Positions 31,972 to 47,824 of a stretch of DNA of 64,000 bases are shown piece after piece (positions within the stretch are counted from its first letter, which is position 1; each line of letters starts with the position of its first letter). The stretch comes from Escherichia coli (lineage in GTDB: Bacteria; Pseudomonadota; Gammaproteobacteria; Enterobacterales; Enterobacteriaceae). Location of the stretch: the NCBI RefSeq assembly GCF_011881725.1, contig NZ_JAATUR010000005.1:1-64000 (forward strand), given 5' to 3'. The position numbers were made by a program, and so were the translations under genes. The notes under the pieces are model-generated. The model ran no database searches, was not told where the DNA came from, and saw only the letters and a program-made list of their open reading frames with translations.

Positions 31972-32079
31972 TCCTTTTCTCCATTTTTGCTTTTTCAGAG
32001 ACGACAACGCCCCTGCAAAAGATGCATATTATTTTTTGACGTGATTATTAGCTGGCAGAGTATTTCCCTGCCATTTCAT

Positions 32080-33633
32080 TTATTTCAGATTCTTTCTGAT
32101 TATTTTCCCCGAGCAATTACGTGGCAGATCTTTTCTGATCTCCAGATAAGAGGGCACTTTAAATTTCGCCATATTCTGTTCGCAAAAGCAGAAGAATTCC
32201 TCTTCGCTCAAGGTTTCACCTTCATTTAGCACGATAAACGCTTTGATGGCTTCATCGCGAATAGAATCTTTGATACCAACAACTACGATGTCCTGAATTT
32301 TTGGATGGGTGGAGATAATATTTTCCAGCTCCACGCAGGAGACATTCTCCCCGCCGCGTTTGATCATATTGCAGCGGCGATCGACGAAATAAAAAAAGCC
32401 TTCTTCGTCGCGGTATCCGGTATCGCCGGTATGCAACCAGCCATCAGCTTCCAGGACTCTGGCGGTGGCTTGCGGGTTAAGAAAGTACTCTTTGAAGATG
32501 GTTTTCCCAGGTACGCCTTTAATGCAGATTTCACCGATCTCACCTGCCGGGAGCGGGCGATTGTGATCGTCGCGGATCTCCGCTTCGTAGCAAAATCCCG
32601 CACGACCAATCGATGGCCAGCGCCGTTTATCGCCGGGGCGATCGCCGATAATGCCAACAATGGTTTCCGTCATCCCATAAGACGTCAGCAAGCGAACGCT
32701 GAAGCGTTCACAAAACGCATCTTTTTCCTGCTCCGACAGGTTCAGATAAAACATGACTTCCCGCAGGCTGTGTTGCCGATCGTTCGCAGAAGGTGGTTGT
32801 ACCATCAAGGTACGGATCATCATCGGAATACATTCGGTGACAGTGGCGCGGTACTTCTGTACCTGTCCCCAGAAGGCGCGGGCGCTGTATTTCTCGACCA
32901 GTACAAAGGTGGCTCCGGCAGAAAACGCCGCCATCGCCGCAGTACACTGGCAATCGATATGAAACGCAGGCATTACCGTCAGGTAGACGTCATCGTCACG
33001 CAGTGCGCATTGCCAGGCGGAGTAATATCCGGCGAAGCGCAGGTTGTAATGGGTAATCACCACACCTTTCGGCCGGGAAGTGGTACCGGAGGTAAAAAGA
33101 ATTTCCGCCATATCTTCAGTCGATAGCGGCGGTGCATAGCACAAGGTGGCAAGTTGTTGATTTTTCAGTTGAGTAAACGAACTCACACCATCATCAGCGG
33201 GAAGCGCCACATCTGTCAGGCAAATGTGCCGCAACTGAGTGGCATCTTCCTGCTGAATCTGTTGATACATGGGATAGAATTGCGCACTGGTCACCAGCAG
33301 GCACGCCTGGCTATTTTGCAGGATCCACGCGCTTTCCTCGCGTAACAGGCGGGCGTTAATCGGCACCATAATCGCGCCAATTTTTGCCAGCCCGAACCAG
33401 CAAAAGATAAATTCCGGGCAGTTGTCGAGATGTAGAGCAACCTTGTCGCCTTTGCGAATCCCCAACGTATAAAACAGGTTTGCCGTGCGGTTAATCTCCT
33501 GATTTAACTCAAGATAACTATACCGGTTAACGACTCCGCCGCTGGATTCACAAATCAGCGCCGTTTTATGACCGTAAACGTCCGCCAGATCGTCCCACAT
33601 TTGACGTAAATGTTGTCCGCCAATGATATCCAT
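32080..33633 (-). CDS. caiC: CaiC, betaine/carnitine-CoA ligase
   Basis: AMP-forming acyl-CoA ligase that activates carnitine, crotonobetaine or gamma-butyrobetaine. It has 517 residues from the ATG at 33633, which has AGAGGTG upstream; the ATG at 33648 lacks a ribosome site. Adenylation motifs are [13 protein letters not shown] (about 172-184), SYGMTE and GWLHTGD, with a C-terminal GKIIRKNLK lysine. Confidence 0.95.
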   Translation of the reverse strand: MDIIGGQHLRQMWDDLADVYGHKTALICESSGGVVNRYSYLELNQEINRTANLFYTLGIRKGDKVALHLDNCPEFIFCWFGLAKIGAIMVPINARLLREESAWILQNSQACLLVTSAQFYPMYQQIQQEDATQLRHICLTDVALPADDGVSSFTQLKNQQLATLCYAPPLSTEDMAEILFTSGTTSRPKGVVITHYNLRFAGYYSAWQCALRDDDVYLTVMPAFHIDCQCTAAMAAFSAGATFVLVEKYSARAFWGQVQKYRATVTECIPMMIRTLMVQPPSANDRQHSLREVMFYLNLSEQEKDAFCERFSVRLLTSYGMTETIVGIIGDRPGDKRRWPSIGRAGFCYEAEIRDDHNRPLPAGEIGEICIKGVPGKTIFKEYFLNPQATARVLEADGWLHTGDTGYRDEEGFFYFVDRRCNMIKRGGENVSCVELENIISTHPKIQDIVVVGIKDSIRDEAIKAFIVLNEGETLSEEEFFCFCEQNMAKFKVPSYLEIRKDLPRNCSGKIIRKNLK

Positions 33634-33705
33634 TGCACCTCTATCCATTTTGTTCGTTTGTTATTGTGCGGGCGCTAGTCAGGCAAGTTGACTGACGCCA
33701 CACGT

Positions 33706-35224
<1,519 letters not shown>

Positions 35225-35228
35225 GAAC

Positions 35229-36371
35229 TTAGCGGTATTGCTTCAGCACCGCACGACCCAGCGTCAGGATCTGCATTTCGTCAGATCCCCCGGAGACGCG
35301 GTCTACACGCAGATCACGCCAGAAGCGGCTGATGCGGTGGTTGCCCGCAATCCCGACACCGCCCAGCACCTGCATTGCGCTATCCACCACTTCAAATGCC
35401 GCATTGGCGCAGAAGTATTTGCACATCGCTGCATCGCCAGAGGTGATGGTGCCGTTGTCTGCTTTCCACGCTGCTTCATACAGCATGTTTTTCATGGAGT
35501 TTAATTTGATCGCCATGTGGGCGAATTTTTCCTGAATCAACTGGAAACGACCAATAGCCTCGCCAAACTGCACGCGCTGGTTGGCGTAGCGCGCCGCATC
35601 TTCAAAGGCGCACATCGCCGTACCGTAGTTGGTGAGGGCTACCAGGAAACGTTCGTGGTCGAACTCTTCTTTGACGCGGTTAAAGCCGTTACCTTCCCGG
35701 CCGAACATGTCTTTCTCGTCCAGTTCCACATCGTCAAAGGTGATTTCACAGCAGCTATCCATACGCAGCCCGAGCTTCTCAAGTTTGGTCACTTTGATGC
35801 CCGGTTTGCTCATATCAACAAACCATTCGGTGTAGACAGGTTTGTCCGGAGAAGCGCCATCGCGCGCCATCACCACGATGTATGGGGTGTAGGCGCTACT
35901 GGTAATAAAACACTTACTACCATTAAGATAAATCTTACCATCTCTACGGGTATAAGTCGTTTTCAGGCTACCTACGTCGGAGCCCGCGCCCGGTTCGGTA
36001 ATCGCCGAGTTCCACATCTGCTTACCGGTGCCACGGAAAGCCATGATTTTGTCGATTTGCTCTTGCGTGCCTTCACGCAGGATGGTGTTAAACCCGCCCG
36101 GTAACTGATACAGCACGTAGGTTGGCGCCCCCAAACGACCCAGTTCCATCCACACGGCGGCGAGGGTAACAAATCCTGCATCCAGACCACCGTGCTCTTC
36201 CGGGATCAGCAGGCTGTCGATATCCATATCTGCCAGTGCTTTGACAAAACGTTCCGGGTAGACGCTGTCGCGGTCACATTCGGCAAAATAGGCCTCCCAG
36301 TTTTCGCTGGCCATCAGTTCGCGGATACCGGCGACAAACAGTTCCTGCTCATCATTTAATTTAAAATCCAT
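35229..36371 (-). CDS. caiA: CaiA, crotonobetainyl-CoA reductase
   Basis: FAD enzyme of the acyl-CoA dehydrogenase family that reduces crotonobetainyl-CoA to gamma-butyrobetainyl-CoA, with electrons thought to come via FixAB. It has 380 residues, with [11 protein letters not shown] (about 120-130) and the C-terminal [20 protein letters not shown]. It is second in caiTABCDE, 30 bp from caiT. Confidence 0.97.
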   Translation of the reverse strand: MDFKLNDEQELFVAGIRELMASENWEAYFAECDRDSVYPERFVKALADMDIDSLLIPEEHGGLDAGFVTLAAVWMELGRLGAPTYVLYQLPGGFNTILREGTQEQIDKIMAFRGTGKQMWNSAITEPGAGSDVGSLKTTYTRRDGKIYLNGSKCFITSSAYTPYIVVMARDGASPDKPVYTEWFVDMSKPGIKVTKLEKLGLRMDSCCEITFDDVELDEKDMFGREGNGFNRVKEEFDHERFLVALTNYGTAMCAFEDAARYANQRVQFGEAIGRFQLIQEKFAHMAIKLNSMKNMLYEAAWKADNGTITSGDAAMCKYFCANAAFEVVDSAMQVLGGVGIAGNHRISRFWRDLRVDRVSGGSDEMQILTLGRAVLKQYR

Positions 36372-36401
36372 CTTTCAACCTCTTGATATTTTGGGGGTTA
36401 A

Positions 36402-37919
<1,518 letters not shown>

Positions 37920-38055
37920 TTAATTCCACTGTAAAAATAAATATTTATTTGGCGTTCCCGTTTGTTTTATTTTTGTTAACATTTAATATAATTGTTATTA
38001 ACCTCGTGGACGCGTTAATGGCTAACTCATAATGGGTATTCAATTGGCGGCATTC

Positions 38056-38071
38056 CGTGATAAATATCACA
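38056..38071. promoter_or_regulatory. CRP-type site in the caiT-fixA region
   Basis: CGTGATAAATATCACA is a near-perfect CRP palindrome (TGTGA-N6-TCACA with one mismatch), about 140 bp upstream of caiT. CRP control of cai and fix is established. The rest of 37917-38388 holds CaiF sites and no gene. Confidence 0.75.
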
Positions 38072-38166
38072 GTTTTCCATCAGGTGAAAATAGGGTGTTT
38101 TGATGTAAATACTTCATATAAATCAATCGAATTACATTCATTGTGAGTAAAAAGATAGCATCTGAC

Positions 38167-38201
38167 TTTCAATATTGGTGATCCATAAAACAATATTGAA
38201 A
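38167..38201. promoter_or_regulatory. CaiF site 1
   Basis: TTTCAATATTG and its exact inverse CAATATTGAAA are separated by 13 bp. This 11-13-11 arrangement is the published form of the CaiF binding site in the cai-fix intergenic region. Confidence 0.85.
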
Positions 38202-38223
38202 ATTTCTTTTTTTTACGCCGTAG

Positions 38224-38258
38224 TTTCAATATTGGTGAAGCGCTTAACAATATTGAAA
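38224..38258. promoter_or_regulatory. CaiF site 2
   Basis: A second perfect 11-13-11 inverted repeat of TTTCAATATTG, 57 bp from site 1. A lone third half-site, TTTCAATATTG, occurs at 38283-38293. Confidence 0.85.
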
Positions 38259-38388
38259 GTTGGATTTATCTGCGTGTGACATTTTCAATATTGGTGATTA
38301 AAGTTTTATTTCCAAATTAAAGGGCGTGATATCTGTAATTAACACCACCGATATGAACGACGTTTCCTTCATGATTTCTGGAGATGCA

Positions 38389-39159
38389 ATGAAGATTATT
38401 ACTTGCTATAAGTGCGTGCCTGATGAACAGGATATTGCGATCAATAATGCTGATGGTTCATTAGATCTCAGCAAAGCCGATGCGAAAATAAGCCAATACG
38501 ATCTCAATGCTATTGAAGCAGCTTGCCAGTTAAAACAGCAGGCGGCAGAGGCGCAGGTAACGGCCTTAAGTGTGGGCGGTAAAGCCCTGACCAACGCCAA
38601 AGGGCGTAAAGATGTGCTATCGCGCGGCCCGGATGAACTGATTGTGGTGATTGATGACCAGTTCGAGCAGGCACTGCCGCAACAAACGGCGAGCGCACTG
38701 GCTGCAGCGGCGCAGAAAGCAGGCTTTGATCTGATCCTCTGCGGCGATGGTTCTTCCGACCTTTATGCGCAGCAGGTTGGTCTGCTGGTGGGCGAAATCC
38801 TCAACATTCCGGCTGTTAACGGCGTCAGCAAAATTCTCTCCCTGACAGCAGATACCCTCACCGTTGAGCGCGAACTGGAAGATGAAACAGAAACGTTAAG
38901 CATTCCGCTGCCTGCGGTTGTTGCTGTTTCCACTGATATCAATGCCCCACAAATTCCTTCGATGAAAGCCATTCTCGGCGCGGCGAAAAAGCCAGTCCAG
39001 GTATGGTCGGCGGCGGATATTGGCTTTAACACAGTGGAAGCCTGGTCTGAACAACAGGTTGCTGCGCCGAAACAGCGCGAGCGCCAGCGCATCGTGATTG
39101 AAGGCGACGGTGAAGAACAGATCGCCGCATTTGCTGAAAATCTTCGCAAAGTCATTTAA
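38389..39159 (+). CDS. fixA: FixA, electron transfer flavoprotein beta-type subunit
   Basis: 256 residues from the ATG at 38389 ([21 protein letters not shown] upstream); the frame from 38326 is an untranslated extension. It pairs with FixB as an ETF that feeds electrons to carnitine reduction by CaiA. The ETF-beta region [15 protein letters not shown] and [20 protein letters not shown] are visible. Confidence 0.96.
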   Translation: MKIITCYKCVPDEQDIAINNADGSLDLSKADAKISQYDLNAIEAACQLKQQAAEAQVTALSVGGKALTNAKGRKDVLSRGPDELIVVIDDQFEQALPQQTASALAAAAQKAGFDLILCGDGSSDLYAQQVGLLVGEILNIPAVNGVSKILSLTADTLTVERELEDETETLSIPLPAVVAVSTDINAPQIPSMKAILGAAKKPVQVWSAADIGFNTVEAWSEQQVAAPKQRERQRIVIEGDGEEQIAAFAENLRKVI

Positions 39160-39173
39160 TTACAGGGGATGCT

Positions 39174-40115
39174 ATGAACACGTTTTCTCAAGTCTGGGTA
39201 TTCAGCGATACCCCTTCTCGTCTGCCGGAACTGATGAACGGTGCGCAGGCTTTAGCTAATCAAATCAACACATTTGTCCTCAATGATGCCGATGGCGCAC
39301 TGGCAATCCAGCTTGGCGCTAATCATGTCTGGAAATTAAGCGGCAAACCGGACGAGCGGATGATCGAAGATTACGCCGGTGTCATGGCTGACACTATTCG
39401 CCAGCACGGCGCAGACGGCCTGGTGCTGCTGCCGAACACTCGTCGAGGCAAGTTACTGGCGGCAAAACTGGGTTATCGCCTTAAGGCGGCGGTGTCTAAC
39501 GATGCCAGCGCCGTCAGCGTGCAGGACGGTAAAGCGACAGTGAAACACATGGTTTACGGTGGTCTGGCGATTGGCGAAGAACGCATTGCCACACCGTATG
39601 CGGTGCTGACCATCAGCAGCGGCACGTTCGATGCGGCTCAGCCAGACGCGTCACGCACTGGCGAAACGAACACCGTGGAGTGGCAGGCTCCGGCGGTGGC
39701 GATTACCCGCACGGCAACGCAGGCGCGCCAGAGCAACAGCGTCGATCTCGACAAAGCCCGTCTGGTGGTCAGCGTCGGTCGTGGTATTGGCTGCAAAGAG
39801 AACATTGCGCTGGCAGAACAGCTTTGCAAGGCGATAGGCGCCGAGCTGGCCTGTTCTCGTCCGGTAGCGGAAAACGAGAAATGGATGGAACACGAGCGCT
39901 ATGTCGGTATCTCCAATCTGATGCTGAAACCTGAACTGTACCTGGCGGTGGGGATCTCCGGGCAGATCCAGCACATGGTTGGTGCTAATGCGTCGCAAAC
40001 CATTTTCGCCATCAACAAAGATAAAAATGCGCCGATCTTCCAGTACGCGGATTACGGCATTGTTGGCGACGCCGTGAAGATCCTTCCGGCGCTGACCGCA
40101 GCGTTAGCCCGTTAA
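39174..40115 (+). CDS. fixB: FixB, electron transfer flavoprotein alpha-type subunit
   Basis: 313-residue ETF alpha-like subunit with a C-terminal FAD-binding region. [21 protein letters not shown] (about 197-217) and the ETF-alpha signature [20 protein letters not shown] (about 253-272) are clear. It lies 14 bp after fixA. Confidence 0.97.
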   Translation: MNTFSQVWVFSDTPSRLPELMNGAQALANQINTFVLNDADGALAIQLGANHVWKLSGKPDERMIEDYAGVMADTIRQHGADGLVLLPNTRRGKLLAAKLGYRLKAAVSNDASAVSVQDGKATVKHMVYGGLAIGEERIATPYAVLTISSGTFDAAQPDASRTGETNTVEWQAPAVAITRTATQARQSNSVDLDKARLVVSVGRGIGCKENIALAEQLCKAIGAELACSRPVAENEKWMEHERYVGISNLMLKPELYLAVGISGQIQHMVGANASQTIFAINKDKNAPIFQYADYGIVGDAVKILPALTAALAR

Positions 40116-40165
40116 TCCATTCAGGCAGGGCTGCATTTTGGCCCTGCCGCTGACAGGGAGCTCTT

Positions 40166-41452
40166 ATGTCCGAAGATATCTTTGACGCCATCATTGTCGG
40201 TGCAGGGCTTGCCGGTTCGGTTGCCGCACTGGTGCTCGCTCGCGAAGGGGCGCAAGTGCTAGTTATCGAGCGTGGCAATTCCGCGGGCGCTAAGAACGTC
40301 ACCGGCGGGCGTCTCTATGCTCATAGCCTGGAACACATTATTCCGGGGTTTGCTGACTCCGCCCCCGTAGAACGGCTGATCACCCATGAAAAACTCGCTT
40401 TTATGACGGAAAAGTCAGCGATGACCATGGATTACTGCAATGGCGATGAAACCTCGCCATCCCAGCGTTCTTACTCTGTATTGCGCAGTAAATTTGATGC
40501 CTGGCTGATGGAGCAAGCCGAAGAAGCGGGCGCGCAGCTAATTACTGGCATTCGCGTCGATAACCTCGTGCAGCGCGATGGCAAAGTCGTAGGCGTAGAA
40601 GCCGATGGCGATGTCATTGAAGCAAAAACGGTGATCCTTGCAGACGGGGTGAACTCCATTCTTGCCGAAAAGCTGGGGATGGCAAAACGCGTCAAACCGA
40701 CGGATGTGGCGGTTGGCGTGAAGGAATTGATCGAGTTACCGAAGTCGGTTATCGAGGACCGTTTTCAGTTGCAGGGGAATCAGGGCGCGGCTTGTCTGTT
40801 TGCGGGGTCACCGACCGATGGCCTGATGGGCGGCGGCTTCCTTTATACCAATGAAAACACCCTGTCGCTGGGGTTAGTTTGTGGTCTGCATCATCTGCAT
40901 GACGCCAAAAAATCGGTGCCGCAAATGCTGGATGATTTCAAACAGCATCCGATTGTTGCCCCGCTGATCGCGGGCGGCAAACTGGTGGAGTATTCCGCTC
41001 ACGTAGTGCCGGAAGCAGGCATCAACATGCTGCCGGAGCTGGTCGGTGACGGCGTATTGATTGCCGGTGATGCCGCCGGAATGTGTATGAACCTCGGTTT
41101 TACCATCCGTGGTATGGATCTGGCGATTGCCGCCGGGGAAGCAGCAGCAAAAACTGTGCTTTCAGCGATGAAAAGCGACGACTTCAGTAAGCAAAAACTG
41201 ACGGAGTATCGTCAGAATCTGGAGAACGGCCCGCTGCGCGATATGCGCATGTACCAGAAACTACCGGCGTTCCTTGATAACCCACGCATGTTTAGCGGCT
41301 ACCCGGAACTGGCGGTAGGCGTGGCGCGTGACCTGTTCACCATTGACGGCAGTGCGCCTGAATTGATGCGCAAGAAAATTCTCCGCCACGGCAAGAAAGT
41401 GGGCTTCATCAATCTGATCAAGGATGGCATGAAAGGAGTGACCGTTTTATGA
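40166..41452 (+). CDS. fixC: FixC, flavoprotein oxidoreductase (ETF-quinone oxidoreductase-like)
   Basis: 428 residues with the N-terminal FAD dinucleotide motif IIVGAGLAGSVAALVLAREG and a later GDAAG motif (LIAGDAAGMCMNLGF). It probably passes electrons between the quinone/other donor and FixAB together with FixX. It overlaps fixX by 4 bp (ATGA). Confidence 0.96.
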   Translation: MSEDIFDAIIVGAGLAGSVAALVLAREGAQVLVIERGNSAGAKNVTGGRLYAHSLEHIIPGFADSAPVERLITHEKLAFMTEKSAMTMDYCNGDETSPSQRSYSVLRSKFDAWLMEQAEEAGAQLITGIRVDNLVQRDGKVVGVEADGDVIEAKTVILADGVNSILAEKLGMAKRVKPTDVAVGVKELIELPKSVIEDRFQLQGNQGAACLFAGSPTDGLMGGGFLYTNENTLSLGLVCGLHHLHDAKKSVPQMLDDFKQHPIVAPLIAGGKLVEYSAHVVPEAGINMLPELVGDGVLIAGDAAGMCMNLGFTIRGMDLAIAAGEAAAKTVLSAMKSDDFSKQKLTEYRQNLENGPLRDMRMYQKLPAFLDNPRMFSGYPELAVGVARDLFTIDGSAPELMRKKILRHGKKVGFINLIKDGMKGVTVL

Positions 41453-41736
41453 CTTCTCCCGTCAATGTGGACGTCAAACTGGGCGTCAATAAATTCAATG
41501 TCGATGAAGAGTATCCGCACATTGTTGTGAAGGCCGATGCTGATGAACAGGCGCTGGAGCTGCTGGTGAAAGCATGCCCCGCTGGCCTGTACAAGAAGCA
41601 GGATGACGGCAGTGTGCGCTTCGATTACGCCGGATGTCTTGAGTGTGGCACCTGTCGCATTCTGGGGCTGGGGTCGGCGCTGGAACAGTGGGAATACCCG
41701 CGCGGCACCTTTGGTGTGGAGTTCCGTTACGGCTGA
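41449..41736 (+). CDS. fixX: FixX, ferredoxin-like protein
   Basis: 95-residue small ferredoxin. Cys residues in KACPAGLYKK and the GCLECGTCRIL cluster supply ligands for one iron-sulfur cluster. It is the partner of FixC and the last gene of fixABCX. Confidence 0.96.
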   Translation: MTSPVNVDVKLGVNKFNVDEEYPHIVVKADADEQALELLVKACPAGLYKKQDDGSVRFDYAGCLECGTCRILGLGSALEQWEYPRGTFGVEFRYG

Positions 41737-41761
41737 TGTTGGTTTTTATGACGTGTAACGG

Positions 41762-41801
41762 CAGGCCGGATGCGTATCCAGCCTGGCGTTGCCTGAAATA
41801 A
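41762..41801. repeat. REP-like remnant between fixX and yaaU
   Basis: GCAGGCCGGATGCGTATCC and AGCCTGGCGTTGCCTG form an imperfect REP-like hairpin in the 105 bp gap; it is degenerate compared with other REPs here. Confidence 0.5.
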
Positions 41802-41841
41802 CGCCGTACTGACTCTCATTGCAAAAAAACAGGAATAACCC

Positions 41842-43173
41842 ATGCAACCGTCCAGAAACTTTGACGATCTCAAATTCTCCTCCATTCACCGCCGCATTTT
41901 GCTGTGGGGAAGCGGAGGCCCGTTTCTGGATGGTTATGTATTGGTAATGATTGGCGTGGCGCTGGAGCAACTGACTCCTGCGCTGAAACTGGACGCTGAC
42001 TGGATTGGTTTGCTGGGCGCGGGAACGCTCGCAGGGCTGTTCGTCGGCACATCACTGTTTGGCTATATCTCCGATAAAGTCGGACGGCGCAAAATGTTCC
42101 TGATCGATATCATCGCCATCGGCGTGATATCGGTGGCGACGATGTTTGTCTCATCCCCCGTCGAATTGTTGGTGATGCGGGTACTCATCGGCATCGTCAT
42201 CGGCGCGGATTATCCCATCGCGACCTCAATGATCACCGAGTTCTCCAGCACCCGTCAGCGGGCGTTCTCCATCAGCTTTATTGCTGCCATGTGGTATGTC
42301 GGCGCGACCTGTGCCGATCTGGTCGGCTACTGGCTTTATGATGTGGAAGGCGGCTGGCGCTGGATGCTGGGCAGCGCGGCGATCCCGTGTTTGTTAATTT
42401 TGATTGGTCGATTCGAACTGCCTGAATCTCCCCGCTGGTTGTTACGCAAAGGACGAGTGAAAGAGTGCGAAGAGATGATGATCAAACTGTTTGGCGAACC
42501 GGTGGTTTTCGACGAAGAGCAGCCACAGCAAACCCGTTTTCGCGATCTGTTTAACCGCCGACACTTTCCTTTTGTCCTGTTTGTTGCTGCCATCTGGACC
42601 TGCCAGGTGATCCCGATGTTTGCTATTTACACCTTTGGCCCGCAAATCGTTGGCCTGTTGGGATTGGGCGTAGGTAAAAATGCGGCGCTGGGGAATGTGG
42701 TGATAAGTCTGTTCTTTATGCTCGGCTGCATTCCACCGATGCTCTGGCTAAACACCGCTGGACGACGTCCATTGTTGATTGGCAGTTTTGCCATGATGAC
42801 GCTGGCGCTGGCGGTTTTGGGGCTGATCCCGGATATGGGGATCTGGCTGGTGGTGATGGCGTTTGCGGTGTACGCCTTTTTCTCCGGCGGTCCGGGTAAT
42901 TTACAGTGGCTCTATCCTAATGAACTCTTCCCGACGGATATCCGCGCTTCTGCCGTGGGGGTGATTATGTCCCTAAGCCGTATTGGCACGATTATTTCGA
43001 CCTGGGCGCTGCCGATCTTTATCAATAATTACGGCATCAGTAGCACCATGCTGATGGGAGCAGGTATCTCGCTATTTGGTTTGTTGATTTCCGTGGCGTT
43101 TGCCCCGGAGACACGTGGGATGTCGCTGGCGCAGACCAGCAATATGACGATTCGCAGGCAGCGAGCGGGGTAA
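41842..43173 (+). CDS. yaaU: YaaU, major facilitator superfamily transporter
   Basis: 443-residue MFS protein of the sugar-porter type with 12 predicted transmembrane segments. The loop 2-3 motif GYISDKVGRRKMF and the RWLLRKGRVKE central loop are present, followed by NELFPTDIRASAVG. The substrate is not known. It has its own ribosome site (CAGGAATAACCC) and is probably separate from fix. Confidence 0.93.
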   Translation: MQPSRNFDDLKFSSIHRRILLWGSGGPFLDGYVLVMIGVALEQLTPALKLDADWIGLLGAGTLAGLFVGTSLFGYISDKVGRRKMFLIDIIAIGVISVATMFVSSPVELLVMRVLIGIVIGADYPIATSMITEFSSTRQRAFSISFIAAMWYVGATCADLVGYWLYDVEGGWRWMLGSAAIPCLLILIGRFELPESPRWLLRKGRVKECEEMMIKLFGEPVVFDEEQPQQTRFRDLFNRRHFPFVLFVAAIWTCQVIPMFAIYTFGPQIVGLLGLGVGKNAALGNVVISLFFMLGCIPPMLWLNTAGRRPLLIGSFAMMTLALAVLGLIPDMGIWLVVMAFAVYAFFSGGPGNLQWLYPNELFPTDIRASAVGVIMSLSRIGTIISTWALPIFINNYGISSTMLMGAGISLFGLLISVAFAPETRGMSLAQTSNMTIRRQRAG

Positions 43174-43280
43174 TTTATTCAGATTTCTCTCTTTTCTGAA
43201 TCAATATTATTGACTATAAGCCGCGTGAATATGTGACTACACTTTGTGGGAAAACAAAGGCGTAAACACGCGGGCTATCT

Positions 43281-43803
43281 ATGATCCTAATAATTTATGC
43301 GCATCCGTATCCGCATCATTCCCATGCGAATAAACGGATGCTTGAACAGGCAAGGACGCTGGAAGGCGTCGAAATTCGCTCTCTTTATCAACTCTATCCT
43401 GACTTCAATATCGATATTGCCGCCGAGCAGGAGGCGCTGTCTCGCGCCGATCTGATCGTCTGGCAGCACCCGATGCAGTGGTACAGCATTCCACCGCTCC
43501 TTAAACTTTGGATCGATAAAGTCTTCTCTCACGGCTGGGCTTACGGTCATGGCGGCACGGCGCTGCATGGCAAACATTTGCTGTGGGCGGTGACGACCGG
43601 CGGTGGGGAAAGTCATTTTGAGATTGGCGCGCATCCGGGATTTGATGTGCTGTCGCAGCCGCTACAGGCGACGGCAATTTACTGCGGGCTGAACTGGCTG
43701 CCGCCGTTTGCCATGCACTGCACCTTTATTTGTGACGATGAAACCCTCGAAGGGCAGGCGCGCCACTATAAGCAACGTCTGCTGGAATGGCAGGAGGCAC
43801 ATC

Positions 43804-43811
<8 letters not shown>
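43281..43811 (+). CDS. kefF: KefF, quinone oxidoreductase subunit of the KefC system
   Basis: 176-residue flavodoxin-like NAD(P)H:quinone oxidoreductase required for full KefC activity. The FMN-site region [18 protein letters not shown] and [10 protein letters not shown] are typical of the NQO1/KefF family. It overlaps kefC by 8 bp, so stoichiometric coupled translation is likely. Confidence 0.97.
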
Positions 43812-46337
<2,526 letters not shown>

Positions 46338-46422
46338 GTTTGTATATTGGAATCCCGGCATCACTGATACGTGCAGATATCCGTGTATACTAGACGTATA
46401 AATTGTACAGGAGCACGATATC
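46338..46422. promoter_or_regulatory. folA-ccdA spacer with probable ccd promoter/operator
   Basis: Contains short inverted elements and TATACT/TATAAA-like -10 sequences (around 46385-46402) just before AGGAG at 46409-46413. In related ccd systems the CcdA-CcdB complex binds such palindromes to repress its own promoter; exact boxes are not assigned. Confidence 0.45.
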
Positions 46423-46656
46423 ATGACTGCAAAACGTACCACACAAAGTGTGACTGTTACCGTCGAACGTGAGTTAGTCAATCGCGCTCGTGATGCTGGT
46501 TTAAATATGAGCGCGATCCTTACGGCTGCACTCAACGCTGAACTTAAAAAACATGCCGCTACACGCTGGCGTGAAGAGAACGCAGAAGCTATCGCTGCGT
46601 TAAATCAATTGGCTGATGAAACCGGATGTTTCTCTGATGAGTACCGGAGCTTCTAG
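46423..46656 (+). CDS. ccdA: CcdA antitoxin, chromosomal O157-type
   Basis: 77-residue antitoxin. The N-terminal ribbon-helix-helix DNA-binding domain (about 1-45, QSVTVTVERELVNRARDAGLN) is followed by an acidic/flexible C-terminal toxin-binding tail. It is labile in known systems (Lon). It is 2 bp before ccdB. It belongs to the chromosomal ccd found between folA and apaH in many non-K-12 E. coli; K-12 lacks it (from memory). Confidence 0.95.
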   Translation: MTAKRTTQSVTVTVERELVNRARDAGLNMSAILTAALNAELKKHAATRWREENAEAIAALNQLADETGCFSDEYRSF

Positions 46657-46658
46657 CG

Positions 46659-46973
46659 ATGCAATTTACGGTATACCTCAGTCGCGGCAGGAACGCCGCG
46701 TTTCCCTTTCTTATCGATGTAACCAGCGACATTATTGGTGAGATTAATCGCCGTATTGTTATTCCATTAACACCTATTGAACGATTTAGCCGTAATCGTC
46801 CACCAGAACGGCTTAACCCAATCCTTTTACTGGTAGACGGCAAAGAATATGTGCTCATGACACATGAGACTGCAAGCGTTCCAGTTAACGCGCTGGGAAC
46901 GAAATTTTGCGATGCCAGCGCGCACCGAACGTTGATTAAAGGGGCATTAGATTTTATGCTCGACGGGATTTAA
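46659..46973 (+). CDS. ccdB: CcdB-type gyrase toxin, chromosomal O157-type
   Basis: 104-residue CcdB-family toxin that in known members poisons the GyrA-DNA complex. Core motifs [17 protein letters not shown] and [14 protein letters not shown] are intact. The C-terminus ends FMLDGI; the F-plasmid toxin ends with W-G-I, residues needed for gyrase contact, so the Trp position is Asp here while Gly-Ile is kept. Activity cannot be judged from sequence. The stop codon overlaps the apaH stop on the opposite strand. Confidence 0.92.
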   Translation: MQFTVYLSRGRNAAFPFLIDVTSDIIGEINRRIVIPLTPIERFSRNRPPERLNPILLLVDGKEYVLMTHETASVPVNALGTKFCDASAHRTLIKGALDFMLDGI

Positions 46974-47818
46974 GACGCGACCGCCTCTCCCTCGCCCATA
47001 TCCTTATGCCGGTTCGACGGCTGGACAAAATACTGTTTATCTTCCCAGCGCAGGCAGGTTAATGAACCACCCCAGCAGCAGCCGGTATCCAGCGCGTAAA
47101 TACCTTCCGGCGTACCTTTGCCTTCGAGCGATGCCCAGTGACCGAAAGCGATGCTGTACTCTTCACTGACAGGGCCAGGAATAGCAAACCACGGTTTCAA
47201 CGGGGCAGGAGCATCTTCCGGCGACTCTTTGCTGTACATATCCAGTTGACCGTTCGGGAAGCAAAAACGCATACGGGTAAAGGCGTTGGTGATAAAACGC
47301 AGTCGCGCCAGACCACGCAAATCGGGTGACCAGTTATTCGGCATATCGCCGTACATAGCGTCGAGGAAGAAGGGATAGGAGTCGCTCGATAGCACTGCTT
47401 CTACGTCGCGTGCGCACTCTTTTGCGGTCGGTAAGTCCCACTGCGGCGTGATCCCCGCGTGGGCCATCACCAGCTTTTTCTCTTCATCGATTTGCAGCAG
47501 AGGCTGGCGACGCAGCCAGTTAAGCAGCTCGTCGGCGTCCGGCGCTTCCAGTAGCGGCGTAAGGCGATCTTTTGGTTTGTTGCGGCTTATGCCTGAAAAT
47601 ACTGCCAGCAGATGCAGGTCGTGATTGCCGAGCACCAGGCGTACACTATCGCCTAAGGATTTCACGTAGCGCAGAACATCAAGCGAACCAGGCCCGCGCG
47701 CAACCAGATCGCCCGTCAGCCAGAGGGTATCTTTCCCAGGGGTAAATTCTACTTTGTGCAGCAATGCGATCAGTTCATCGTAACAACCATGAACGTCGCC
47801 AATAAGGTATGTCGCCAT
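46970..47818 (-). CDS. apaH: ApaH, diadenosine tetraphosphatase
   Basis: Symmetrical Ap4A hydrolase, also removing Np4 caps from RNA in E. coli. Calcineurin-like phosphoesterase motifs GDVHGCYDE (7-15), GDLVARGPG and LGNHDLHLL are present, with later His residues in MAHAGITP. It has 282 residues, two more than I recall for K-12, with a slightly different tail (GEGEAVAS), right where ccdAB begins. It is last in the lptD-surA-pdxA-rsmA-apaG-apaH operon. Confidence 0.97.
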   Translation of the reverse strand: MATYLIGDVHGCYDELIALLHKVEFTPGKDTLWLTGDLVARGPGSLDVLRYVKSLGDSVRLVLGNHDLHLLAVFSGISRNKPKDRLTPLLEAPDADELLNWLRRQPLLQIDEEKKLVMAHAGITPQWDLPTAKECARDVEAVLSSDSYPFFLDAMYGDMPNNWSPDLRGLARLRFITNAFTRMRFCFPNGQLDMYSKESPEDAPAPLKPWFAIPGPVSEEYSIAFGHWASLEGKGTPEGIYALDTGCCWGGSLTCLRWEDKQYFVQPSNRHKDMGEGEAVAS

Positions 47819-47824
47819 ATTTTT

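Noticed and set aside
43708..43803. TTG-started N-terminal extension of KefC
   Set aside because: Lies inside kefF in another frame; the ATG at 43804 gives the standard transporter start.
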